NCBI GenBank assembly: GCA_035536185.1
Contig: DATLOM010000039.1
Location: 1-60,228, forward strand
From: GCA-2861595 sp035536185
Lineage (GTDB): Bacteria; Actinomycetota; Acidimicrobiia; Acidimicrobiales; GCA-2861595
DNA: 60,228 nt
Direction of reading: 5' to 3'
The translations under genes were made by a program, and so were the position numbers. The notes below the pieces were generated by a model. It saw only the letters and a list, made by a program, of their open reading frames with translations. It ran no database searches and was not told the origin of the DNA. Each line of letters starts with the position of its first letter. The first letter of the stretch is position 1. Shown piece after piece: positions 1 through 7,958 of this stretch.

Positions 1-136
1 CCAGCATGTTCTCGGTGGCGATGGCGTCGTCGACGACACCTTGGGCAACCACCGCAGAGATCGCGCCAGGATCGAAGGAGGCGGCGTAGATCGAGACCGC
101 GGTGCGGATCTCTTTCATCGTCGGGCCCTCGAACAT
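1..136 (-). CDS. Hypothetical protein, N-terminal 45 residues only
   Basis: An open frame on the minus strand starts at ATG 136 and leaves the window at base 1 without a stop. The ATG is preceded on that strand by GAGGAAGAGGAGTGTC, a good ribosome binding site. The visible residues begin MFEGPTMKEIRTAVSIYAA and continue without low-complexity bias. Too little is present to assign a family, so no function is proposed. Confidence 0.6.
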   Translation of the reverse strand, partial: MFEGPTMKEIRTAVSIYAASFDPGAISAVVAQGVVDDAIATENML

Positions 137-470
137 GACACTCCTCTTCCTCTTGTAACTGGTTCCAAAGAGGAGGGCCGTATCGCCGGCACCTCGAGGC
201 GTCACTGACTACTCTACACGAACAAGTGTTCCCCGTCAAGCGATTCAGCAAACTTTTCTTCTTTCGTCGTCGCTGTAGTCGCCTGGTTCACACCAACGAC
301 CGCTACATGCGTCTGCGCCCTGCTCCTTCGGCACGGTCACGGGTGGCAGAACCGAGGCTGAGCAGAGCACTGAGGTCGGGTGGGGACGATGGCTTGACCC
401 TCACCCTTGTCCCCATGGCCGTCGACCGCCGGCGCTACCTCACTCCATCTCCGATCAGGAAATGTTCAGT
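137..470. other. Intergenic region, no gene seen
   Basis: This stretch separates two minus-strand genes. Open frames exist on the plus strand but give Arg/Ser-rich translations without a convincing start or domain. It is less GC-rich than its surroundings and probably holds the promoter of the gene that starts at 136. Confidence 0.5.
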
Positions 471-896
471 TCAGGCTGGCCGACGAGAACTGAGGTCTCC
501 CTTAGCCGGATCGGGGCAACGGTGCCCGCCTGGCCTGCGTTCGCCGTCTAGAAGAAGCCAGAGTATTAACGCCCCCCAAACGAAGGACCAGTCCCCTTCG
601 GTTACGAACTCTGAAATCAGCCAGACCTCGAGCAGAAGCATCGCTAGAAAAAAAGCAGCGACGACGACGGATACTCGAAACCGCCGCCCTCCAAAGCTGA
701 GCGTCTTGTGCAGAGACGGGCGCTGAAGTACCTGTTCTAGCCTCCAGAGTCCTGCGAGTGCCCCAACCATCGCCACCGCAACCGTCACCCCGGCAACAAG
801 CGGTAGAGCGATAGCCAGAACCACCACAGCGGCAACAACTGCGTAGAAGGCAAAGGCGAACAAGGCGGCCAGGGCCACGAACCTCCGCCCGCTCAT
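471..896 (-). CDS. Small hypothetical membrane protein
   Basis: The chosen ATG is followed by MSGRRFVALAALF. It lies directly after GGGGGGAAGGAC, the best ribosome binding site in the region; an upstream start would add 12 residues. About four hydrophobic segments are visible in 141 residues. The first two form a hairpin near the N-terminus and the last two surround a short acidic loop (SEFVTEGDWS). The C-terminal 30 residues are hydrophilic and Arg/Pro-rich. I recognise no family. It is probably an integral membrane protein of unknown role. Confidence 0.5.
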   Translation of the reverse strand: MSGRRFVALAALFAFAFYAVVAAVVVLAIALPLVAGVTVAVAMVGALAGLWRLEQVLQRPSLHKTLSFGGRRFRVSVVVAAFFLAMLLLEVWLISEFVTEGDWSFVWGALILWLLLDGERRPGGHRCPDPAKGDLSSRRPA

Positions 897-1047
897 GTCC
901 TTCCCCCCGTGTTCCCCCACCGGTTCCTTCACCAGCCCATTCTGCCAGCTCCTCGATCATGATGGCCGTGCACGCCGTAACAGAGCGACTTCTAGCTTGA
1001 TTGATCGTTTACCAAGGATCGAAGTAGTAACTCCCTGGAGGAGAGGC

Positions 1048-1419
1048 TTGATCGAGGTACTGGAGGACGAGCGCGACCGACTGGCGCTTGCGCTGAGCCA
1101 GGGAGCGAAGGGTGCCGCTGACGAGCTGCGGCACGTCGACGAGGCGCTGGCGCAGGCTCGGCTCCATGCCGAACGGGAGGCAACGGCCGACGGCCACGGA
1201 TCCACCGTCTTGGAGTGGGGTGGCCAGCCACGCCACCTGGTCGCCGAAGGCTTCGGGTGTGGCCGGGGCCGTGGCGGACCCAGCGGAAATCAGGAGAGCG
1301 GCGTCTCCCCCGCCGCCACCTCGCTCTGTCTCTCCTCCACCGCTCGGCGGTGGCTCTCGTCACCGGCCGGTCCAGCCCTGCGGCAGGTGAGCTCGGCGAA
1401 GGTGTCGTCGCTCCCGTAG
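1048..1419 (+). CDS. Possible small hypothetical protein
   Basis: A TTG at 1048 is preceded by GGAGGAGAGG and opens a frame of 123 residues. The first 65 look like real coding sequence: an acidic amphipathic helix rich in Glu, Leu and Ala (LIEVLEDERDRLALALSQGA). The second half turns Arg/Ser/Pro-rich and overlaps the 3' end of the convergent gene by 130 bases, so the true end may differ. No family recognised. It may be a decayed or spurious gene. Confidence 0.3.
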   Translation: MIEVLEDERDRLALALSQGAKGAADELRHVDEALAQARLHAEREATADGHGSTVLEWGGQPRHLVAEGFGCGRGRGGPSGNQESGVSPAATSLCLSSTARRWLSSPAGPALRQVSSAKVSSLP

Positions 1420-2054
1420 AGGATGGCGGTGTCGCCGGGCTCGATTCGCGTGTGCCGCGTGGGCACGCCGAGATAGGAGCCGTCGGCCCTCACGATCCCC
1501 AGGACGAGAACGCCTTCGTCACGGAGGCGCAGCTCCCCGAGGGTGCGGCCGGTGATCCAGGAGTCGGGTGTGGCCAGCATCTCCTTCACCTCGTACTCCC
1601 CGTAGATGTGGAGGAGGGCGGCGTAGTCCCGCACGTCGAGGTCGGTGAACCGGGCCAGGCCGCGGCCGATCAACTTGGAGAGGCGCCGGTCCACCCACTT
1701 GGAGGTCGAGACTGCGTACACGGCGACGAGCCCGGCGAACAGCACGACGGCACGGCTGATCCGGTCGCCGGCGTCCGGCGTGCCCCCAGCCAGTCCGGCG
1801 AGCACGCCGGCGATGCTGGTGGCCAGCCCCACGCTGCCGACCAGCATCAGGGCCATGATGATCCGGCGCCGGGCGGGGTGGGACACCACCGCCTCGGACT
1901 CGCTGGTGGTGAACCCGACGCCGCTCAGGGCCGAGCGGGCCTGGAAGCGGGCCGAGGGCTGGGGCATCCCGGTCGCGGTGAGGGCGATGGTGGCGATCCG
2001 GGTGATGAGCAGGGACAGCAGCGCCACCGTCAGGAGGAGGATGACTCCGTACAT
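1290..2054 (-). CDS. Membrane protein with C-terminal TrkA-C (RCK_C) domain
   Basis: The 254-residue protein has an N-terminal hydrophobic helix (residues 3-25), a polar linker containing the motif GVGFTTSESE, two further membrane helices near 66-90 and 104-118, and a soluble domain from about 150. That domain (LGELRLRDEGVLVLGIVRAD ... RIEPGDTAILYGSDD) is a typical TrkA-C/RCK_C fold, which in potassium channels and transporters binds a regulatory ligand. It is too small to be a complete channel. A regulator or partial transporter of ion flux at the inner membrane is the likeliest reading; the ligand is unknown. Confidence 0.8.
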   Translation of the reverse strand: MYGVILLLTVALLSLLITRIATIALTATGMPQPSARFQARSALSGVGFTTSESEAVVSHPARRRIIMALMLVGSVGLATSIAGVLAGLAGGTPDAGDRISRAVVLFAGLVAVYAVSTSKWVDRRLSKLIGRGLARFTDLDVRDYAALLHIYGEYEVKEMLATPDSWITGRTLGELRLRDEGVLVLGIVRADGSYLGVPTRHTRIEPGDTAILYGSDDTFAELTCRRAGPAGDESHRRAVEERQSEVAAGETPLS

Positions 2055-2153
2055 CCCGTCTTCCTACCCACGGGCGGGGTGGCGAAGACGCTGCCGCGTC
2101 GACGAGCAGTCGCCCGGTTTCCGGGGGCGCCGCCGCGGGGTACCCCGCAGGAG

Positions 2154-3302
2154 ATGACCGAGGAGGCGACGGGGGGCCCACGGCCGCAGGCGGCGGCGGC
2201 GAGGAACGGCGACCTCACGATCGGGGTCGAGGAGGAGTACCTCGTGCTCGACCCTGCCACGATGGCGCCGGCCCTCCAAGGAGAGCTACTGGTGGGGCTG
2301 GCCGCCGAACGCCTGGGCGACGCCATCCACACCGAGCTCCAGCGGGCGCAGGTCGAGGTGAACACCCCGGTCTGCGGCACTCTGGACGAGGTGCGGGGCG
2401 AGCTGCGCCGCCTCCGTCGCGAGGTGTCCGTCGTGGCCGCCTCTGCAGGGTCGGTGATCGCGGCCAGCGGCACGCACCCGTTCGCCTCCTGGCGCGAGCA
2501 CGGGCGCATCACCGACGACGACACGTACCAGAGGATCGAGCGGGACTACCAGCAGCTGGCCCGCGAGCAGCTCATCTGCGGGTGCCATGTCCACGTCGGG
2601 ATCTGCGACCCGGAGCTGGCCATCCAGGTGATGAACCGGGCCCGGCCGTGGCTCTCCGTCGTCCTGGCACTGGCCGCCAACTCCCCTTTCTGGGGTGGAG
2701 TCGACACCGGCTACGCCAGCTTCCGGACCGAGGTGTGGCGCCGGTGGCCCACGGCCGGCACCCCCGATATCTTCGAGGACCGCGCGGAGTTCGATCGGCT
2801 GGTGGAGACCCTCACCGCCACCGGCAGCATCGACGCACCGGCACGGATCTACTGGGACATCCGACCCTCGCACCGGTTCTCCACCCTCGAGTTCCGCGTC
2901 ACCGACGTCTGTCTCAGCGTCGACGAGGCCGTGATGGTCGCCGGCCTGGTTCGCGGCCTGGCCGGCGCCTGCTCGGCCGAGGCGCGGGCCGGCACCCCGC
3001 TGCCCCGTCCCCGGCCCGAGCTGCTGCGGGCCGCCACCTGGCGGGCGGCCCGGTACGGCGTGGAGGCGGACCTGGTGGACGTGCTCTGTGGCCAGGCCCG
3101 CCCGGCGGCCGAACAAGTGGACGCCCTTCTCCGCTTCCTCCGCCCGACCCTCGAGGATGCCTCCGAGTGGGATGAGGTCTCCGGGCTGGTGCACGGGACC
3201 CTCGGCCGCGGCACGGGCTCCTCCCGGCAGCGACAGGCCCATCAGCGCGCCGGCAAGTTCGAGGACGTGATGGACCTGATCGTCGCCGAGACCCTGCGTT
3301 AG
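2154..3302 (+). CDS. Carboxylate-amine ligase, GCS2 family (YbdK-like)
   Basis: A 382-residue protein of the glutamate-cysteine ligase type 2 superfamily, ATP-dependent enzymes joining a carboxylate to an amine. The hallmark GVEEEYLVLDP is at residues 24-34. The Glu-rich metal/ATP segment is near 59-70, and the CGCHVHVGI strand at 142-150 carries the conserved histidines. The later ANSPFWGG and RPSHRFSTLEFR motifs are also present. ATG 2154 starts just before the conserved domain; an in-frame GTG at 2079 would add 25 Arg/Pro-rich residues, so the start is uncertain. The mshD gene nearby shows mycothiol is the thiol here, so this is more likely a YbdK/EgtA-like ligase than a glutathione enzyme. 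Confidence 0.88.
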   Translation: MTEEATGGPRPQAAAARNGDLTIGVEEEYLVLDPATMAPALQGELLVGLAAERLGDAIHTELQRAQVEVNTPVCGTLDEVRGELRRLRREVSVVAASAGSVIAASGTHPFASWREHGRITDDDTYQRIERDYQQLAREQLICGCHVHVGICDPELAIQVMNRARPWLSVVLALAANSPFWGGVDTGYASFRTEVWRRWPTAGTPDIFEDRAEFDRLVETLTATGSIDAPARIYWDIRPSHRFSTLEFRVTDVCLSVDEAVMVAGLVRGLAGACSAEARAGTPLPRPRPELLRAATWRAARYGVEADLVDVLCGQARPAAEQVDALLRFLRPTLEDASEWDEVSGLVHGTLGRGTGSSRQRQAHQRAGKFEDVMDLIVAETLR

Positions 3303-3350
3303 CGGCCAGCCTGGGTACGCACCATCCGTCCACCTGAGAACGGAAAGAGA

Positions 3351-3378
3351 CCGACGGCGCCCGGGGAGGCGCCGTCGG
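3351..3378. terminator. Bidirectional terminator-like hairpin
   Basis: A perfect 11-bp inverted repeat (CCGACGGCGCC / GGCGCCGTCGG) with a 6-base loop lies between the convergent GCS2-family gene and nth. No T-tract follows on either side. It is therefore a candidate terminator by position and stability only. Confidence 0.6.
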
Positions 3379-3434
3379 CCGAGCGGCGGCGGACCGCTCT
3401 GGGGGCAAGAGGCGGGATTCTCGCCCCTCGGTTA

Positions 3435-4148
3435 TTACGGAACGACGGGACGGCCCGGATTGTTCCCGGCCGGCAGAGGCGACCCGACCGACCTCGCCGG
3501 TGCCGTCGAGGACGGGCAGAAGTCGTTCAAGATGCAGTCCGGGCACCGCGGCCGCTGGGAGGTGCAGACGGCCCGGCCGTGGAGGATGAGGCGGAGGCTG
3601 AACATGCCCCGGGCGGAGGCGGGAACGACGGAGTTGAGGTCCGCTTCGACCTTCTCGGGGTCGGTGTTGGTCGTCAACCCGAGCCGCCGGCTCAGCCTTC
3701 CCACGTGGGTGTCGACAGGTAGCCCGGGCAGGCCGAAGCCCACGCCCCTGACCACGTTGGCCGTCTTGCGGCCCACGCCCGGCAGGGTGACGAGATCCTT
3801 CATGGCCGACGGCACCTGCCCACCGAACCGCTCCTCCAGTGCCTCGGCCATCCCGATTATCGAGCGGGCCTTGGCCCGGAAGAACCCGGTGGAGTGGATG
3901 ATCTCCTCCACGTCAGCGGGGTCGGCCGCGGCCAAATCGGCAGCCGTTGGGTAGCGGGCGAAAAGCACCGGCGTCACGGAGTTCACCCGGGCATCGGTCG
4001 TCTGCGCGGACAGGATCGTCGCCACCAGGAGCTGGAACGGGCCGTCGTGGACGAGGGCACACAGCTCCCTCGCCGTTCCCGGGTATTCCAGGGCCAGCCG
4101 CTCGGCCGTCTCGCGCGCACGTCCTTTGGGTGTCCGGGGTCGGCCCAT
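3435..4148 (-). CDS. nth: Endonuclease III (DNA glycosylase/AP lyase)
   Basis: Base-excision repair enzyme that removes oxidised pyrimidines and cleaves at abasic sites. The helix-hairpin-helix LPGVGRKTANVV (residues 122-133) carries catalytic Lys128. Asp146 in LPVDTHVGRLSRRLGL is the second catalytic residue. Cys195, Cys202, Cys205 and Cys211 show the C-x6-C-x2-C-x5-C spacing of the [4Fe-4S] cluster. Its 237 residues are normal with a short C-terminal tail. It is divergent from mshD, whose start lies 21 bp away. Confidence 0.96.
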   Translation of the reverse strand: MGRPRTPKGRARETAERLALEYPGTARELCALVHDGPFQLLVATILSAQTTDARVNSVTPVLFARYPTAADLAAADPADVEEIIHSTGFFRAKARSIIGMAEALEERFGGQVPSAMKDLVTLPGVGRKTANVVRGVGFGLPGLPVDTHVGRLSRRLGLTTNTDPEKVEADLNSVVPASARGMFSLRLILHGRAVCTSQRPRCPDCILNDFCPSSTAPARSVGSPLPAGNNPGRPVVP

Positions 4149-4168
4149 ACGCCCAGTACCTTGGCACC

Positions 4169-5098
4169 GTGCACCACCTCGAGGTGAAGCGCCAGATGGG
4201 CCAGGGTGACATCGCGGCCGTCGCGGAGCTCCTGGACGTGGCCGCCGAGGCCGACGGTCACCGACCTCTCGGTGAGCACCAGTGGCTCGACCTGGTCGAA
4301 GGAGGGCGCCAGGGCTTCGCCGGGCTGGTGGCGTGGGAGCCTGGTCACGACCACCCGGTCGGCTACGCCCAGGTGACCCGGGGCGACACCAGCTGGGCCC
4401 TGGAGTTCGTGGTCGACCCCCATCACCGCCACGCCGCCGGCGTCATCGCCCCCGACCTCGTCGGATCCGCCCTCGACGTGGTTCGCGACGAGGGCGGCGG
4501 GCGCATTCACCTCTGGGTGCCCAAGCCGACCGATGAGGTCGACGAGCTCGTACGCAGTGTCGGGTTCCGGCCCGGGCGGGACCTCTACCAGATGCGCCTG
4601 CCTCTTCCCATTGCCGACCGGAGCGACCTCGGCACCCGGCCCTTCCGCATCGGCGAGGACGAGGAGCGGTGGCTCGAGGTCAACAACGCCGCCTTCGCCC
4701 AGCATCCCGAACAGGGGGGCTGGGACCTCGACACTCTGCGCCAGCGGGAGAAGGAGCCCTGGTTCGATCCCGACGGCTTCCTGCTCCATGAGCGCGACGG
4801 CCGCCTGGCCGGATTCTGCTGGACCAAGGTGCACTCCGATCACCACCACGACGGCGCTTCGCTGGGCGAGATCTACGTGCTCGCCGTGCACCCCGACTTC
4901 CAGGCTCACGGCCTGGGCCGGCGCCTGCTGCTGGCCGGGCTGGACCACCTGACGGACCGGGGACTGGCCACGGCCATGCTGTACGTGGAGGCCGCCCATC
5001 GGTCGGCTGTCCGCCTGTACGAGCAGACCGGGTTCATGGTGGACCACGTGGACCGGGCCTACGTCATCGAGGTGGAGGCGCGACCTCCGGTCAGGTGA
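4169..5098 (+). CDS. mshD: Mycothiol synthase
   Basis: Transfers acetyl from acetyl-CoA to the cysteine amine of Cys-GlcN-Ins, the last step of mycothiol synthesis. The 309-residue protein has two tandem GNAT domains. The C-terminal one has a clear acetyl-CoA motif (AVHPDFQAHGLGRRLL) followed by YVEAAHRSAVRLYEQTGF. The N-terminal one is degenerate, as usual for MshD. GTG 4169 is preferred over ATG 4196 because the residues it adds match the N-terminus of known MshD proteins. Its 3' end overlaps the convergent VIT-family gene by 8 bp. Confidence 0.93.
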   Translation: MHHLEVKRQMGQGDIAAVAELLDVAAEADGHRPLGEHQWLDLVEGGRQGFAGLVAWEPGHDHPVGYAQVTRGDTSWALEFVVDPHHRHAAGVIAPDLVGSALDVVRDEGGGRIHLWVPKPTDEVDELVRSVGFRPGRDLYQMRLPLPIADRSDLGTRPFRIGEDEERWLEVNNAAFAQHPEQGGWDLDTLRQREKEPWFDPDGFLLHERDGRLAGFCWTKVHSDHHHDGASLGEIYVLAVHPDFQAHGLGRRLLLAGLDHLTDRGLATAMLYVEAAHRSAVRLYEQTGFMVDHVDRAYVIEVEARPPVR

Positions 5099-5831
5099 CG
5101 CCGACGCCGACGATGCTGCCGACGGCAAAGGTGACACCGGCGGCGGCGCCGGCCATGAGCAGCTGACGGAGGGCGGAGCGCAGCGCCGGCCGTCCGGTGA
5201 AGGTCGAGAGCCCTACCCCCACTGCCACCGCAGCCACGGCCCCGACGACCATCGAGGCGGTCACCGCCGCCGTGCCGCGGGTGAAGAACCAGGGGATGAG
5301 CGGGAGGAGGGCGCCGGCGGCGAATGCGAGGAAGGAGGAGATCGACGCCTGGACGGGCGAGCCCAGCTCCGAGGGGTCGATCCCCAGCTCCTCCCGGGCG
5401 TGTGTCTCCAGGGCGAGGTCCGGGTCGCGATGCATCTCGGTGGCCAGCTCCTCGGCGGTTTCCGGGTTGACACCGCGGCTCTCGTAGATGGCGGCCAGCT
5501 CACGTCGCTCGAGCTCGGGGCTGCGGCGGATCTCGATGCGCTCCAGCTCCAGCTCCCGCTCCAGCAGCTCGGTCTGCGCCCTCATCGAGACGTACTCGCC
5601 GGCCGCCATCGAGAACGCGCCGCCCACCAGGCCGGCGAGACCGGCGAGGCGGACCACGCCGGGGCCGGGATTGGCCCCGGCCACGCCGAGAATGAGCGAC
5701 ACATTGGAGACGAGACCGTCGCTGACACCGAACACCGCGGCACGGGCCGCACCACCCTGGATCTTGCGGTGGTGGTGCTCGTGGGTGGGCTCCGAATCCG
5801 ACGATGCGGGCACCGATTGAGCCTCCGCCAT
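5091..5831 (-). CDS. VIT1/CCC1-family Fe(II)/Mn(II) transporter
   Basis: Membrane protein of 246 residues in the vacuolar iron transporter family, which moves Fe2+ or Mn2+ across membranes. Helix 1 carries AAVFGVSDGLVSNVSLILGV and helix 2 GLVGGAFSMAAGEYVSMRAQ, both family signatures with the metal-path Asp, Met and Glu. A charged cytosolic loop (about residues 88-150, ELELERIEIRRSPELERREL) matches the metal-binding domain between helices 2 and 3. Three more helices follow. The His-rich N-terminus (HEHHHRK) may bind metal. Confidence 0.92.
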   Translation of the reverse strand: MAEAQSVPASSDSEPTHEHHHRKIQGGAARAAVFGVSDGLVSNVSLILGVAGANPGPGVVRLAGLAGLVGGAFSMAAGEYVSMRAQTELLERELELERIEIRRSPELERRELAAIYESRGVNPETAEELATEMHRDPDLALETHAREELGIDPSELGSPVQASISSFLAFAAGALLPLIPWFFTRGTAAVTASMVVGAVAAVAVGVGLSTFTGRPALRSALRQLLMAGAAAGVTFAVGSIVGVGVT

Positions 5832-5852
5832 GGCGCCCTACGCTATTTGCCC

Positions 5853-6935
5853 TTGGGCCTCTACGACGTGACAAGGGACGAGCTCGCCGATCTGCTCGCC
5901 GACCAGGCTTCCTACCGGGTGACTCAGATCTGGGACGGCCTGTACCGCCACGGCACTGCGCCCGGCGATCTCACGGTCCTGCCCCTCCAACTCCGGGCGC
6001 GCCTCGCCGGCAACGGGGCACTGGCGCCCTCGCTTCAGGCCGATGCCCAGTTGGAGGCCGACCGGGGAGCGACGGTCAAATGGCGCTGGGCCCTGTCCGA
6101 CGGGCGGCGGATCGAGACGGTGCTCATGCGGATGTCGAGTGAGAGGCCGGCGGCCCCTGACCGGGCCAATCCCCGGGCCACCGTCTGCGTGTCGTCCCAG
6201 GCCGGCTGCGCCATGGCGTGCGGGTTCTGCGCCACCGGCCAGGCCGGCTTCGACCGCAACCTCACCACCGGCGAGATCGTGGAGCAGGTGGTCCGGGCCC
6301 GGACCGAGGCCACCCGGCGGGGATGGCGGCTCACCAACGTCGTCTTCCTGGGAATGGGCGAGCCGCTCGCCAACTACGACCGCGTGTGGCCGGCGGTGCG
6401 GCGCCTCCACGACGACGTCGGGCTCTCGGCCCGCCACCTCACCATCTCCACCATCGGCATCGTTCCCGGCATCCGCCGGCTCGCCCACGAGGACCTCCCC
6501 GTGAGCCTCGCCGTTTCGCTCCATGCGGCCAACGACGAGCTGCGCAGCCGGCTGGTTCCCGTCAACCGCCGTTACCCGCTGGCTGCACTCACCGAGGCGT
6601 GCCGGGTGTGGCAGATCGCCAAGGGGCGGCGGCTGTCGCTGGAGTGGGCCCTCATCCACGGCGTCAACGACCGGCGGTCGGACGTGGTGGAGCTGGCCGA
6701 GCTGGCCCGGTCGCTGGCCGCCCACGTCAACCTCATCCCCCTCAACCCGACCCCGGGCTTCGCCACCAGGGGTACGCCTCCCGAAGGCGTACGGGCTTTC
6801 CGCGACCGCCTCGCCGACAGGGGCGTGAACGTGACCGTGCGCCACAACCGCGGTACCGACATCGCCGCCGCCTGCGGGCAGCTGGCTGCCGCGGTGGCCG
6901 GGCCCGAGCCGGCCGCCGCCGCCGAAGCTCGCTGA
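5853..6935 (+). CDS. rlmN: 23S rRNA (adenine2503-C2)/tRNA methyltransferase, radical SAM
   Basis: Methylates C2 of A2503 in 23S rRNA, and A37 of some tRNAs, by a radical SAM mechanism. The cluster motif CAMACGFC has Cys119, Cys123 and Cys126. An N-terminal accessory domain (YDVTRDELADLL ... YRVTQIWDGLY) precedes the barrel, and a conserved Cys lies in the C-terminal DIAAACGQL. At 360 residues it has the family length. TTG 5853 places MGLYDVTRDE at the usual N-terminus; GTG 5868 is an alternative. It is divergent from the VIT-family gene with 21 bp between starts. Confidence 0.95.
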   Translation: MGLYDVTRDELADLLADQASYRVTQIWDGLYRHGTAPGDLTVLPLQLRARLAGNGALAPSLQADAQLEADRGATVKWRWALSDGRRIETVLMRMSSERPAAPDRANPRATVCVSSQAGCAMACGFCATGQAGFDRNLTTGEIVEQVVRARTEATRRGWRLTNVVFLGMGEPLANYDRVWPAVRRLHDDVGLSARHLTISTIGIVPGIRRLAHEDLPVSLAVSLHAANDELRSRLVPVNRRYPLAALTEACRVWQIAKGRRLSLEWALIHGVNDRRSDVVELAELARSLAAHVNLIPLNPTPGFATRGTPPEGVRAFRDRLADRGVNVTVRHNRGTDIAAACGQLAAAVAGPEPAAAAEAR

Positions 6936-6965
6936 TCCCCGCCGGCTGGGCCAGACTGCGCCGCC

Positions 6966-7385
6966 ATGGAACCGAAACGCTGGACCAACCCGAGTCAGCC
7001 GCAGACGCTGCAGATCGCAGTCTTCCTGCTCTACGCCGGCGCCGTCTTCGGGCTGATCTTCGGCGACAACCGAATCTGGTTCCAGGCTGCCATCTTCGAG
7101 CTGATCAACTCGAGCTCCGCACTGAACCTCGGCCGCCTGCTGTGGGGCCTGACCATCGTCGCCAGCGCCGCAGGCGCCTACGGCATCGCCAACGAGAAGC
7201 GCTGGGGCTACTACCTGGCTCTGGCCGCGGCCATTGCCCCCCTCTCGGCCCGGTTCATCGTGCTGGTGTTCAACCAGATCAGCCCCTTCAACAGCGACGT
7301 CATCTCCCTCATGTTCGACATCGCCCTCGTCGTGCTCCTCCTCCACCCCCAGAGCCGCGAGTACCAGCGCATCTGGTTCAAGTAG
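6966..7385 (+). CDS. Hypothetical four-helix membrane protein
   Basis: The 139-residue protein has a polar N-terminus (MEPKRWTNPSQPQTLQ) and four hydrophobic segments at about 17-34, 57-77, 84-104 and 110-127. It ends in a basic tail (HPQSREYQRIWFK). It follows rlmN by 30 bp on the same strand and may be co-transcribed. No family is recognised with certainty. Confidence 0.8.
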   Translation: MEPKRWTNPSQPQTLQIAVFLLYAGAVFGLIFGDNRIWFQAAIFELINSSSALNLGRLLWGLTIVASAAGAYGIANEKRWGYYLALAAAIAPLSARFIVLVFNQISPFNSDVISLMFDIALVVLLLHPQSREYQRIWFK

Positions 7386-7526
7386 GCGCTGGGCTTCCGC
7401 ATAGGGAGCGGCGAGCCGTGCCGGTGGCCGCCATGAGAAGGGCCGCGTAGCAGAACCGCCTGAACTGCACTCGTACCAGCACCCCATCCAGGCTCGTCCC
7501 AGCACCCTTGGGCTCGTCATCCGCCT

Positions 7527-7943
7527 GTGGTGTACTCGTCACCACCGCTGGTCGGAGGTGACAGATGCGCTGCAGTCCGTTCCCGACAGATCGCGACGCT
7601 CGTGCCGTCAATCGGCGTGGGTGGGTCGCTGTCCGCGGTCTCCTCTGATTCGGATAGCAGCGACAGCCTCCACGTGATCGTCGACGGCAACCACATCTCG
7701 GCCCACGTCGATCGCATCTGCCCGCTCGACTGCGAGGCCGAGGAGCGCACCCGCGACTCCTTCGTGCGCGTCGTCGGCCACAACCTGGCCGACGTCGTCA
7801 CGACCGCTGCCCGCCGCCTCCGCGGCCGCGACGCCGGGAACCACTGCCGCCTGGAGTGCGAGGTGGTCTGGGTGGACGACGAGGAGGAGCCGGTGGTGTC
7901 GTGTGTCGCGGTGACCGAGACGACTGAACCCGCCGGCCGCTGA
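7527..7943 (+). CDS. Hypothetical acidic protein with conserved cysteines
   Basis: The frame from GTG 7527 gives 138 residues. The convincing coding part starts near residue 48 (LHVIVDGNHISAHVDRICPLD) and runs to the stop, with Cys residues in ICPLDCEA, NHCRLECEV and VVSCVA. The first 45 residues look non-conserved, so the real start may be an internal GTG. The best ribosome binding site nearby (GGAGGTGACAG before ATG 7565) belongs to another frame that stops at 7648. No family recognised. Confidence 0.55.
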   Translation: MVYSSPPLVGGDRCAAVRSRQIATLVPSIGVGGSLSAVSSDSDSSDSLHVIVDGNHISAHVDRICPLDCEAEERTRDSFVRVVGHNLADVVTTAARRLRGRDAGNHCRLECEVVWVDDEEEPVVSCVAVTETTEPAGR

Positions 7944-7958
7944 CGCCGTGAACGCCCG

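Noticed and set aside
226..726. Plus-strand open frame of 166 codons
   Set aside because: The translation is Arg/Ser-rich and overlaps a better supported minus-strand membrane protein gene; no ribosome site or domain.
1215..2153. Long N-terminal extension in frame with the GCS2-family gene
   Set aside because: It is antisense to the TrkA-C gene and reads as low-complexity Gly/Arg/Asp sequence; the family domain starts after 2154.
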